Assembly (NCBI GenBank): GCA_907163375.1
Contig: CAJQUW010001793.1
Location: forward strand, 62,001 to 126,000
Source of the DNA: Prostheceraeus crozeri
Taxonomy: Eukaryota > Platyhelminthes > Polycladida > Euryleptidae
Direction: 5' to 3'
DNA: 64,000 nt
The translations under genes and the position numbers were made by a program. This document shows positions 1 through 11,500 of this stretch, piece after piece. Each line of letters starts with the position of its first letter. Positions within the stretch are counted from its first letter, which is position 1. The notes beneath the pieces are model-generated. The model searched no databases, was not told where the DNA came from, and was given only the letters and a program-made list of their open reading frames with translations.

Positions 1-1500
1 CATGGAAATGATCAAATTGACATTGTGGAATTTCGTAGGATTGGAAAAGGTGATTTTGCATGGCTTTGAATCTTGGACGATCGACAAGCAACGTATGATT
101 TATCCCATAAACCAAGTTGCTTTTGAATATTGTGTCAGACAAATTTTTCAGGAACGAGGGTCCGCGTTGCTCTTGTGGAAGGATGCGACTTACCACTGCC
201 AGTAGAAATGTCACAAAGAAGTGAATCTTGGTTAGGGCCGAATTTGGCATCTTGTAGGTGCAGTCCAATCAGAACTGTGTGTAATCTTTCATCTCCGGGT
301 CTCGTTTCTGTTCAGCAGACATCGCTGATCCACACTGATTTGAGTATAAACAGAATAGATTAACATTCCGGAAAGAGCGTCAGCAACACGATTATTTTTG
401 CCTGATAATATTTAACATCTGAAGTAAATTCTGATACGTATGACAAATGGCGTTGTTGCCTTGGAGACAAGAGATTTGAACATTTGCTGAATGCAAAATT
501 GAGTAGCTTGTGATCAGTGAAAATAACGAGATGGCGACTTTCGATCACGTACCGGAAATGCTTAATAGACAGATATAGAGCAAGTAATTCACGATCAGAT
601 GCACTGTCCTTTTTTCTGCTGGACGCAATTGCGACTGAAAAGTGATAATGGTTGTCATTGATCATTAATCATCTGCTCTAAAACAGCTCCAACTGCAATA
701 TCAGAAGCATCAGCCGCAAGCGCGATGGTAGCGGAAGGTTCATGATGAACGAGCACTTTGGCACTAGGTAAAGATCCCTTTGCTTTTGAAAATGCTATGT
801 CCAATTCATGGGACCAGGAAATGAGCTTAGGCTTCTTGGTGACTTCCTGAGACAATGGTTGCATTCTTGGTAACCTCGCACAAGATCCACTTTTGAAAAT
901 ATTCGTTTACCTGCCAGATTAGCAGCAGAATCATTAATATGATTTCTGTCAGGAGCAGTTTCATCCTTCAGTCGCCTGCAATCGCCACACGGCCGCCAGC
1001 CACCTGATTGCTTAGAAACCACGTGTAATGGTGAAGAGCATTGACTGTTCGATCGTCGAATTATTCCCATTTCCTCCATTTTTGCGGAATTCTTCCTTAA
1101 CCAAAGAAAGCTTTTGCGGTAGCAATCGACGCGCTCTGGCATGAACTGGAGGACCTGTCGTTGTAATGTAGTGCTCGACTCCATGTGTTGTCTTCGGGTT
1201 AGAGAAAGTGGGTATTGTTAATGATTGGTAACGAGTGAGAAATTCTGTGAATTGATTATTAGAGGAGACAAGGTACAATCGTTGTGATGTCACATTTGCA
1301 TCAGTCAAGGGAGTAGTTGCAAAAGTTAAAGAATCAACCAACTGACGGCATCTCATATCGACAAGAAGGTCACAAAAGCAGAGGAAGTTTGCACCTAGCA
1401 ATGGCTTATCCACGTCAGCGATCAAAAAGTTCCATCTGCGTTCGCGCCAGTTGATGTGAAGTGAAAGTGTGCGAACGCCGAAAGTACGTACCGGAGTTCC
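1..1500 (-). mobile_element. Ty3/Gypsy LTR-retrotransposon pol fossil (clipped)
   Basis: A decayed Ty3/Gypsy polyprotein reads on the minus strand from about 1500 leftward to the window edge. In order I see the end of the aspartic protease (DKPLLGANFL near 1410), the linker and reverse transcriptase fingers (a GIIRRSNSQCSSPLHVV-like block near 1050 and FSKVDLVRGYQ near 890), the RNase H junction (ALAADASDIAVGAVLEQ near 690), RNase H (FTDHKLLNFAF near 510) and, at 1-330, the zinc-binding start of integrase. The domain order protease, RT, RNase H, integrase is that of Ty3/Gypsy. The copy is broken in several places and no LTR is visible, so its age cannot be measured from LTRs. It is a fossil with no intact gene. 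The family assignment is solid; the clade within Gypsy is not determined. Confidence 0.88.
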
Positions 1501-2511
1501 GTTAGATGTTAAATTGTAAAATGAAAGGCAATGAAGTGTAACTTAAAGTGTAAAATGTTCAAAATATAAAATCTGTCAATGTCAGTGATTTAGTTCTGAA
1601 ATGTAGTACGAATTTACGCACGAAGATGAGCGAGTTGGTGAAAATGAACACAACCATTAGAAATATCAAGCATGAAATGTGTTAAATCGTAAATTTCATG
1701 TGATTCGGGACGATGTATTTGATGTCAAGGAGGGGGATGGGCGAATCGGGAAATTGATGCACTTCAGAACCCGGTGTGAATATGGTCAAATCCTCACTTT
1801 TTAGCTAAAATCAATAAGACTGATAAAGGAACCACCACTACAAGTTGAACACAATTCTCGACTAGCAAGTGACAACGTGAAGACATGTCCTTGCTGAATT
1901 GTCTCCACCCGCAGCAATTCACTACTGTGTTCACTCAATGTTCATTCATCGAATATAATTGTGACTCATTTCAGTGGTTATGAAAAACCGAGGGGCTTCA
2001 ATATAGGTTGTTGTTAATATCAGGAGACATGTGAGGTTATTGTTTATTTGCCAGATGACAAAGTGTTGCCAGATGGCGTCATCCGATTTTAGCGAGCTAT
2101 GTATTTAAAGAGTTCTCTACAAATATTCTTTCTCCTCGTACCTGACCTAGTCCATTTTCCACAATCGAACTTGCTAGTGCGAACATACATGTATTATGTA
2201 TATACCAACATGTTTTATTGCTGATAAATTGCGATCTCGATCTCGAATTGCGAGTTTTCCATTCATAATTTGTTTTCACACTCAGATTTGTAGATGGGCC
2301 GGATATTTTTATTCCAGCTGGGCCTGAAAATTATTTTCCATTTATTTTTTCGAAGATGAAAATCATTAAAACAGAGCACTAGTATTAGAAAATATCGTGA
2401 TGCAAATGACCAAGTGAGTTATTTACAAATTTAATGCCAGTGGATTAAAATGTCAGATCATTCATAAGTTTATCTGCATCTATAATCTTCCAAAAGACGT
2501 GGGTTATTATA
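1501..2511. other. AT-rich gap, nothing recognised
   Basis: No exon, repeat pair or element end was recognised here. The short open frames (for example 2097-2279) have no family resemblance and look like chance. Part of it may be untranslated sequence of the neighbouring Gypsy fossil. Confidence 0.5.
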
Positions 2512-2513
2512 TA

Positions 2514-4522
2514 GGATTTGAGACCCAAATGTGAACACATGCAAATTCAAATGCGACAATGCAAAAGCAAATACGACATAGCCAGGCAAATGTGCATAGA
2601 ATAAAAAGCAAATGAGGCAATTCCAAACCAAATACAACTACTTCACAATTTTTAAAATTAGACTCGCAGTAGTGCATGTTGAACTTACACATCATTGCCC
2701 TTCCTGACTAATGAATTTTCAGATTGAAATATACGTATTAAATGTGACGGTGATCAAATGCGAAAAGCATTTGTTTTTCAAGAAGTTTCAATTTAATTAA
2801 ATTCAATATATCTTCACATCAATCTGCCAAAAAAAGCTCCTTAAAAACACCGCGCCAAAACACTGTCACTTTCCGAAAAATACTTGTTTATTTACATCAA
2901 AATGTCTGACTTTGTCAGACACAAAGGAATTCGACCCTGTAAAAGTCTGAAGTAGTTCTGGGCCTTCTGTGCACCATCCTGAGTCACATCACCGATAGCG
3001 ACTTCCGCAACTGTCGCCAAGTCCGCCATCCTTTCTTGGTGAGATCGAAGGATAAGTTCCGCATGCATCTCGGCCAGTCGTCTCTTTACACTTGCTTTCC
3101 ACTCGGAAAATGTGTTCTCAACAATGTTGAGCAACGGCGAATAGGGCGGCAATTTCCTTATGGACAACCACTCATGGGATACCGTGATGTGTCCGTGGCA
3201 GCTGGCGTTGTCAAAAATGAATGTTGTCACTCTTTGAATATGAGGGATGACATTACTGAGGAAAGTGTTGAAGCTGCAATGCAAAAGAGAAATTAAATTG
3301 ATTGAAATATCAAATATTAAATAATATCAAATATCAAATAATATCAGTATTTATTATTTACTTCATCTGGGACACTCACATCTCATTTGTTGTTCCGCCT
3401 ATAAATATGTCATGGGCTAGCAGACCGCGCTCATTGCTGACAGCAAATATGGTTGTCAAGCTCTGGCCACGACGACCAGCGACCACTCGAACTGCTGGTT
3501 CCCCAATTCTCGCACGACCACGAGTACGAGCTGTCCAAAGATTAAATCCAGCCTCGTCTATGAAAATGAGCTCGTCATGAATGCCAGTCGCCATAAGCCA
3601 ATTCGCAAACTCCTGTAAGAGGCAAGAAGAGATGCAATTTTTTGCTGTTCCAGCTTTTTATTTACTAGCGTCAATGAAATATCTTCAAGTATAAATCAAT
3701 AGCTTACCAGTCGTTCATTTTTCACAGAATCTGAGTTTCTTTCAGCTGGAACGGTCTCCAGTTTCTTCATCCGATACAATGATCCCTGCAGGAGAAAGTC
3801 AATGATTGAAAAACAGTCACAGTTCTAATTGTTATCATACAGTGTATAATATAATGCTAACTTGCCCTCAAAGCACTGCATATGGTCGTTATTGTCACTT
3901 GGGGGCACTTGGTAGTCGGTGACGCAGCTCCGCGTTGATTTGCAGAAGAGTCAGAGCATTGTTCTCCTCAACAATCGAGCATGCTGTGTCAATCATTTCT
4001 TCGGTCATTTTTCTTCCCCGGAATCCTCCACGGGGCCTTGTAACTTCTCCGGAATCGAGGAACCGCCGTACGATAGAATACGCAGTTGTTCCGCCAATAC
4101 CCATGGCTCGCGCTAGCTCTTGGTAATCATTGCCATTTTGATATGCAGCTTTGAGGCGCTCTTTATCGGCAGTAGATATACGTGAGTACGACATCTTTTC
4201 ATCTGACACTTCAATCATGCAACATCTGCTTCTTAAATGTCATGTTTGATCTATAATCATTGACTTATTTTCTATCGCTATGATTCAGAGTTCCAGTTAG
4301 ATCACATGTCAGATTTGGATTGAAATTGTCGCATTTGGTTTGGAATAATAGGTGTCAGATTTGGTTTGGAATGGTCGTATTTGGGTTAGAATTATTAGTG
4401 TCAGATCTGGTTTGAAATAGTCACGTTTGGTTTGGAATAGTTACATTGTGTTTGGAATAAAGATATTTGCTTTTGCTATGTCGTATTTGGATTTGCAAGT
4501 TTCACATTTGGGTCGCAAAACC
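2514..4522 (-). mobile_element. Tc1/mariner-like (IS630 group) DNA transposon, nearly whole
   Basis: The ends are inverted repeats of about 60 bp at roughly 85% identity: GGATTTGAGACCCAAATGTG at 2514 and, on the other strand, GGTTTTGCGACCCAAATGTG ending at 4522. Both share further CAAATACGACATAGC-like blocks inside. TA lies immediately outside each end (2512-2513 and 4523-4524), the target duplication expected of Tc1/mariner. The transposase gene lies between, on the minus strand. Extra imperfect copies of a TTTGGTTTGGAAT motif are spaced through 4308-4470, with inverse copies near 2610-2635, and are probably subterminal transposase-binding repeats. Total length is 2009 bp, ordinary for the superfamily. 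The preserved ends and TA duplications point to a fairly recent insertion. Confidence 0.9.
2892..4218 (-). CDS. Intron-bearing Tc1/mariner-like transposase
   Basis: Four exons on the minus strand: 4218-3866, 3785-3708, 3612-3380 and 3273-2892. The introns are small; the last two have GT donors and the first a GC donor (AGG|GCAAGT). Exon 1 holds a paired-like helix-turn-helix (YQELARAMGIGGTTAYSIV). Exon 2 gives SLYRMKKLETVPAERNS, the usual linker. Exon 3 has the first catalytic Asp (FIDEAGFNLW). Exon 4 has the second (FDNASCHGH) and the Glu in LPPYSPLLNIVENTF. Total length is about 348 codons, normal for the family. The second Asp and the Glu are only 30 residues apart, against 34 or more in the usual families. 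A one-base frame slip in a run of C near 3898-3903 separates LRHRLPSAP from VTITTICSALRG, so this copy is probably inactive unless that is a sequencing error. Exon joins are inferred from splice consensus and frame. Confidence 0.82.
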
Positions 4523-4524
4523 TA

Positions 4525-7500
4525 CCGTAGTGAATTGTGAAGCTTTCTTTTGTGGACGAGCGTGTGTACCGACCTCTATAGGAGTCATACGCGTTCATAT
4601 AGGATATATACGCGTTCATTTATGCGAGTTATAATGTCACAACTTCCAATGTCACATTACAAAGTTCCCAACTATATTTGTATACAATCATATATTTAAA
4701 TTCGTCATTCATGTTATCTTTGGTGGGAAAAAATTGAGAAGTTTTCTAGGTTTAAGAAAGAACTCCCACACGTGCAGTCCTGATAGAATTGTCTTTGGTT
4801 GTTGTAGTATCCCTTTCATTTTCATTCTTTCTTGCTGAATGTTGATTAGTGCAATTTTCTTTGACTTTTGTCTCTGCCTAATCAATGATTTCGTCGGAGA
4901 ACCCATTCTCCCGAAAGATAGAGCGAATTATCTCCACGGACTCATGATAATTCTCATGAGATAAATGCATTGCTAGATCAAGGGGAAAAATCGATTGCAT
5001 GCCTGCCGGGCGATAGTGCTTTGTATCATAAAAGCTCAGTCCGGAGTATGGACTCCAGTGTTTGTCTCTTTTAAGCACCAAGCTGTATCAAAATAGTTAC
5101 AATTCCGATTGATCTTGCTATCGAGAAAAAAAGAAGATTATTCTCTTGTTCCATCGTGAACTAAATATTACCATGAAGCCTGTTAGTGAGCTAAAAATAT
5201 TCTTATATTTCCGACGAATTATCAGAAATTTGCAAAGCGTCATCAACATGCTGTTTGTAGAATCTGGAACAATGCGGGCAGTCTTGTTATGGGGTCCTAT
5301 CAAATTCATCACAAAAGTTGACATTGTTGAAACAAAATATCTAATCTTAATAGAATATTCGCACAAGCCAGACCGCCATCTTTAAAAGACAGCGAATGGC
5401 ATCTTTTCTAATTAGAGTGTCATCATTTTAGCTGAACATCAGTTCACATGCATCTAAATCGCTTTGATTACTTACAGTAAATTAGGTAGAAAAAATTTGC
5501 GGAAAGGGCTCGTACTATATTAATGTATGGGAACCAATGATGATCTCACTAGCCAGAAAATGGACAAAACTAAATGAACTAGACCTATAGGCTATGCCAA
5601 AGTCGGTATCAGTATCGTGTGGTTAGCAAGTAGTTGATCTTACAAGCCATGGGCAAATAAGCTGAAATTGCCTTTCCAACTCTCAGAGTGATGGTGAATG
5701 TTCTGTAGCGATTGGCAATTATTTTTTCATTCTAATGGAGCACATGAATGTAAGGTATCCGTTTTGAAACTCATTAATATCATTGCATTGCTTTCAGAAT
5801 CGGCTTCTCTGTTTTTTAACTCTACACTATTTTAACTCTACATCAGAGTTAAAATGTATTGCTCAGATTTAAAATCCTTTCTCTACGGGAGACGGAAGAT
5901 TCCGTCGTCCGTGTATGAGAGAAAAATAAATCGTCGAGAAAGGGTGCTAAAATACTCAAACTTTCTCATTCTCGCTAACACTTCAGTTCATCGGCGGTTG
6001 ATTGTTTCTGTATCAATCTTCATCGGATAGCTTATTCAATTGAATGAGATCCTATGCAGTTATACATACGGCTATGAAAATTCTCCTCGAAATAACAAAA
6101 TATACAGTGATTCACACACCATCAGTTTTCTTGTGAGGAAGATATCTCTTGTTACTAGCATTCAAATAGTGAATGAGATTCGTTTTATTCCTTTCATGAA
6201 TGGAATTGTATCAGGATGGCAATGATAATGGAATTGTATCAAAATCATCCATGTATCCATTTTAATCAAGTTGATATCAAAGTGGCGTTCAACATTGTCG
6301 GAGTCGCTTTTTTATATTTTTTCATTTTAGACTTTAAACTCCACCATTATCGATTCCGCGAGATGCTCTGATAAGTAGATGATTGGGAAGTACTGTTTAA
6401 ACCGTCTGCCTTGACAAAACACACGACTTTTTGTATGGCGTTCACCTCCTTTGTCAATCTCTTCTAAATGAAAATTTTCTTTGTAGCCTTCAGAACCTCG
6501 ATTTGATGCAGGAAGACGGAACAACATTCAGATAGACATCTTATAAATATGATTTATTCAATACAGGGCGATCACAGAATAGCGATTATGATACTTAAGT
6601 AACAGTTGATGTGGAATCTAATTTTGAATGCATTGACTGAATTTTAGAATCTATGTACATGCAAGTCTAGCCAAATTCGAATGGATATAGAATTCACAAC
6701 TCTTGATCTAAAATGCATATTTGAGCTTAAGTACACCTTTCCCGAAAACGCTCATCGTCATTTCCTGAAATCATTTCGCTGCCCCTTCCTCCTCTATTGA
6801 ACGATTCCCAGGCTTGCCGTGGGAGCGGGATTCCCATGCGAATTCCATGGGATGGGAACAGCAATTTCAGATATGGGAATTCCCATAAAAATGCGAGAAG
6901 CTCTAATAGAGCTCATTATTTTTTCTTGCCTCTGTTGCACGATTTCATTGTTATGATAATATGATAATAGTCATACAAGATATGATAATATCAGTCTTCA
7001 TTTCTAAAGAAAATTATGCATGGAATGATTGTACGTAGACATTATTTTTATCCTTACTAACATGTTGCTGCAACAGAGGCTTTAAAGGAAATTGTGTAGT
7101 AGAAATTAGGATAATATATGCTTAACGCTTATAATAACGCTTAACGAATTCAAGGACGTCAAACGAGGAATGAGTGAGTGAGCTTGCAGGTAATATGATT
7201 ATTTATTTTTGTTAAATGATATTAATTTTCTCATCTTGATCTGGAATCAGATTGTGTGATGCGAGCGTATAATGTACATGTAAAATAAAATGAGAACATG
7301 CCTGGTTGAATTTTCTGTATTCGATCCTCGCTTGATTCTCGCACACAAGCATGCAGTCTATTTCAAGCACGTATAAATGTACTTAGGCCTACTGTATTGA
7401 CCAGTTTCCATGCAGGCTGATTAGGCATCGACATCGTATCAGTAAGTAGGAATATTTCATGTAGGTACGTGTGTGTAGTAGGCCTATCATGTGTATGTTA

Positions 7501-8358
7501 GGCTGGCTTTCTGCATCGATACTGCTTTTAACTATTTTAGTAAACTATGACTTCTAGAAATATTATGACCTAATAAGGAAGGTTGGTGTGGTAATCGAAA
7601 TGCAGATTAACGGCATCTATAGCAGTCTGATGTCATAGATGATAGACCTACTGACATTTGTAGAGTCCTTTGATTCAATTATCTAAAAACATACATGCTA
7701 CTAAGAAGTTGTAAGGTTGTTGGCAGAAACTAGAAAATGCTTGGAACAAGGTTGAGTGACATTACTCGTAGAATGATTTCGGGGAGATCAGTTGCGGCGA
7801 TTCCGTTGAATAAGAATTGAGATGAGGCTTCTTTTCACTCATAGAGGAAGTTTCTGCTTCCGCGGGAGTACTGTTGACAGATCGCTTTGTGACGTGGACT
7901 GGGATGTGAAAGGATTGCTGTTGAGACAAAAAGTCTACTGCTTATATTGGTAATTTTCTGCATTTAAACGAGGCCGTTGGACTTGATGCTTAATGCTTTC
8001 AATAGTAACGTACTATCGACACTCTACAGTAAAATCTAGTTGTCAAGCTAGTTTGATGTCATCTCGATAGCAAACTAATAATCTGGTAAATTTGAATAAG
8101 ACTAGTCAAAGTAAAAAATGCGCTTTCACTGTCCAGCGTCTTGAGTAGTTGATGCTACATTGACAGCCATTCATATGCCATACATCACTGAGACGCGGTG
8201 GATACTAAAGGCCACTTTTTTCTTAGTAGGCTGCTTGATATCTGATTATTGTGTACTTGATATCACGAGGTCAAAGCGTGCTGTTAAAGGGTTAAAACAT
8301 CGATTCGGGTGCACCATCTCTGCGTTCCGCGATTACCAAGATAATGTCGCTTTTTCAG
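4525..8358. other. Unassigned region upstream of the PNKD-like exons
   Basis: No exon was recognised with confidence. It should contain the first exon(s) and promoter of the PNKD-like gene, or those lie left of the window. A minus-strand frame at 5081-4878 with SIFRENGFSDEIID weakly recalls the region after RT in Penelope-like elements, but it is too short to call. A local cluster of TTCCCATG and its inverse (6820-6885) may be one end of a small inverted-repeat element whose partner I could not find. Confidence 0.4.
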
Positions 8359-8587
8359 ATATTTTTTGTATTCAAGAACCTCCATAGGAAAGCTTTACTT
8401 TGCTCGTGAATTACGACAGGCTGCAGTAAAACATCCTAATCAACATTCTGAAACTGAAATCATTCGGCTGAATGGTATCAACGTGTTGCCAGTTCCGTTT
8501 TCAAACGACAATTATGCATACATTATTTGGCGAGCTGGAGAGTCATCGTGTGTTCTAGTGGATCCTGCGTACCCTCCACCCGTTCTG
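8359..8587 (+). CDS. PNKD: PNKD-like gene, first recognised exon
   Basis: The acceptor is CTTTTTCAG before 8359 and the donor GTGAGT at 8588. The exon begins with the last base of a codon, so a preceding exon must exist. It encodes the LYSRTSIGKLYFAREL leader and the first strands of the MBL fold (GINVLPVPFSNDNYAYIIW, then SSCVLVDPAYPPP). It ends in phase 0. Confidence 0.9.
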
Positions 8588-11500
8588 GTGAGTTTGCCTG
8601 TTTATTGATGCATACTAACTTGCTTGCGCTTCATGCAGTATGTGCTGTTCAAAATGGGAAATAGACTACCTGATAAATTGAAATATTTGTTTCTTGTGTG
8701 CCATATTTGCATTCGTTGAAAATGTTAAGTTCCTCTGAATGCATAACTATTTAAGTATGAAGACTGTCGCATTTCATAGGGTATGCTAAAAGATTTTGAT
8801 TACATGTATTTTCGATTTTATAGGCGCATGCATTTTTAGTTAGTACAATGCTGGTGCTAAATGATAATAATGTTCAATAGCTCATTTATCTAATCTACTT
8901 TCCGTGATCCGTCAAGCTTGATTGATGAATTTTCTGATCCTCTAGAACAATTTTTACCAAGTGCCCCTGATTAGGACGATTGTGTGCTGCTTGTTACAAT
9001 TAAAGTTCACATCCGTACTACTAGTACAGGGTAATCTTCTTGATATTGAACTAGGGCAATGCTCCCTACTTAACTCTATACATGTACTGTACATTGTACA
9101 AGCTATAAGAATGAATGGGTTGACATGCATATAGTCATTTTGTAGTTTGTGCACTCGTTTGTCGCAAGCATTGATTGACAGATTGACCTTTTGTTGCCTA
9201 GAAACGTTTTGTAAAAAGCGAAAGATAGTTAGATTCAAAATAATTCAATTTTAATGATAGTCCAATGCTGTCCACAAAATGTAGCATTGATCAAGTCTAT
9301 TACTAATGGATTATAAGAACGAACGACCAAACCGTTGACACGTAATATGTTGAATAAACAGTTAGTTGTTAGGGGAAGTCATATTTAAACGTTCACAAGT
9401 GATGATTTAAGTGATACATACAAACAATAGTTCACATACGGTCCACATGAATACCCGAGGGGGGAGAGATACTGCTCACGGAAGTAAACACCAGCAGTAC
9501 TTGAATCACATGCTTCTGTCTTCTCTTTGAAGCATCCTAGTTGCGTGTTCAGCAGCCGCTCTTCTAGGATTTCGATTGGCAAGGGAAGCAGAGTTCATAT
9601 CACAATTACCATTGTCGCTTCGTTCACGATCGTTAATGTTTGAATTGCACGTCAACTCCAGCGGATGCAATTTGAAGACAGCTTGATTTGTTTTTCCGCT
9701 TGCGGTTCGAAGATGAGCTGCTCGCACATGTCCATCGACACCTGTAATCAACTTTTCAATGATTCCCACCCGCCATTTATTCCGTGATACATTGTCATCA
9801 TGAATCAAAACAGGTTCACCTACATTAGGAGACGTTATGCTGTGTGAATTCATAGAGTGACCATGCTGAAAAGAATGACGTTCACGAGGAGCAGAGAAGT
9901 ACTCTGTCTGAAACAGCTTTATGTAATGTTGCTGAAGAAGACATCGGCGATTCGCCAGTTGATTAAGTGTAGAGGTGCTTGAGAAAATGTTGTTGTTCTC
10001 AATTTCCACGAGATCAACCTCTGGATTTGGAAGAGAGGCAGGATTGGAAAGAAATAGAAGATTTGAAGGTGTCAAAACCTCTAACTCGTTCTGTGAATCT
10101 TCTAAATGAGTAAGTGGACGGACGTGTGTCCAAGATGCATTTCACTTCCTTCAGTAAAACACGCAACTTCTCGAATGAGATGCATGCGCGACCTAAAACT
10201 TTCTTGAGACACATCTTGACCATTCCAACAAATCTCTCATAAAATTCACCCCACCAAGGAGCTTTGACAGGAATATTGCGAAATTCAATTTTACACCAAC
10301 ACTTCGCTGCGATTTGTTTTTGATTTAAACACTTTTCTGTGTCAGAATTCTAAGCCAAAGAATGCAACTTCTGAATCTCAATGTGTGCTTTTTTAAGGTC
10401 TTCGCATAATCTGTGACGATTAGTCTTGGCGTACCGTAATCTTCGCAATGACTACGAAGAGTGGGTAAGAAATATTCTGTCGTCATATTTGGAAGTAGTT
10501 CAGCGTTCACGTTCGTCGTCGTACAAAGAGAAAAAATGCAGATGTAGCATTTCGAGAATGAATGAGGACATTTTTTGACAATCAAGTTTCCTGAAAGATG
10601 CATACCTACAGATGTGAATGGTCGTGCGTCATTCAGACGAAATTCTGGGAGATCAGGAGAAGCAGGGAGTTTAAATGAATAACCGTTAACTTTCCAAAAA
10701 ACTATACAATGCCTGATCACTCGTCGATACTGAGCGTGCTGAAGGCAGCCAAAATTTTCGATGAGAGCATTGGCAGTTGTGGGATTATTTTTCTTCAAAA
10801 TGAAAAAGTGTGGTAGATAATAACAATTCTTGTCTTCGAACGTCTTGTCTTGTGGTATGCACTGAACGTATCTCTTCGAGATAAGCTCATCTATGACATT
10901 GGCATAGGCCTGGAACAATCCAATATCTAGAAGACGTCTTTTGACTTTCTATTGCTCTTTGGATTTGAAGGTAGAGCTGGATGATTTGTCTGCCAAGGAA
11001 GTGGAGTAACATATTGATGATTTATCTCGTCAAATTCAATTCTTTTGCAAAAGTCATCATGAAATTTTTCATTACTCTCAATTGGCATGTTGAAAAACTC
11101 ATCGTCATCTACATACGAAGTGTTCTGAGATATGGAGTAAGGTTCTGATACTTTATCAAATTTCCTATCACAATTTGATAAATATGGTGCCTCGTGAACA
11201 GTGAAGGAACAAGCATTGAGCAGACAAGAAGTTCGAGAAACAGTGATGTGTCTAAATGGATTATAAGAACGACCAAACCGTTGACACGTAATATGTTGAA
11301 TAAACAGTTAGTTGTTAGGGGAAGTCATATTTAAACGATCACAAGTGATGATTTAAGTGATACATACAAACAAAAATTCACATACAGTCCGCAATTGTTG
11401 AATAAGGATAGGGTTTCAATTATCCGACGGTTTGCTTCTTGAGGTAGCAAGTTCCTGGTATTTACATGTAATTTTGCCATTTCATGCGCTAACACAATGT

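Larger units (their letters stand above)
9307..11393 (-). mobile_element. Bel/Pao LTR-retrotransposon fossil
   Basis: An LTR-bounded element on the minus strand inside a PNKD-like intron. From the right LTR leftward it shows the start of the Pao reverse transcriptase region (a VTPLPW-type block near 11010), the Pao integrase core (PFTSVGMHLSGNL, TEYFLPTLRSHCEDYG, PRLIVTDYA; 10325-10918) and the integrase C-terminal domain (VGEPVLIHDDNVSRNKWRVG, HLRTASGKTNQAV; 9506-10075). These motifs are diagnostic of Bel/Pao. At 2.1 kb it is much shorter than a typical family member and it is broken in several places. The LTR pair is about 96% identical, so the insertion is moderately young. A clear target duplication was not found. 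Confidence 0.9.

Noticed and set aside
4709-5081. Minus-strand frames resembling a Penelope-like or LINE segment
   Set aside because: Only one short stretch (SIFRENGFSDEIID) is suggestive; no RT or endonuclease motif nearby.
8160-8387. Open frame with a hydrophobic stretch just before the first PNKD-like exon, as a candidate first exon
   Set aside because: It runs in a different frame across the acceptor at 8358 and has no suitable donor; the start is not ATG. No similarity to known PNKD N-termini.
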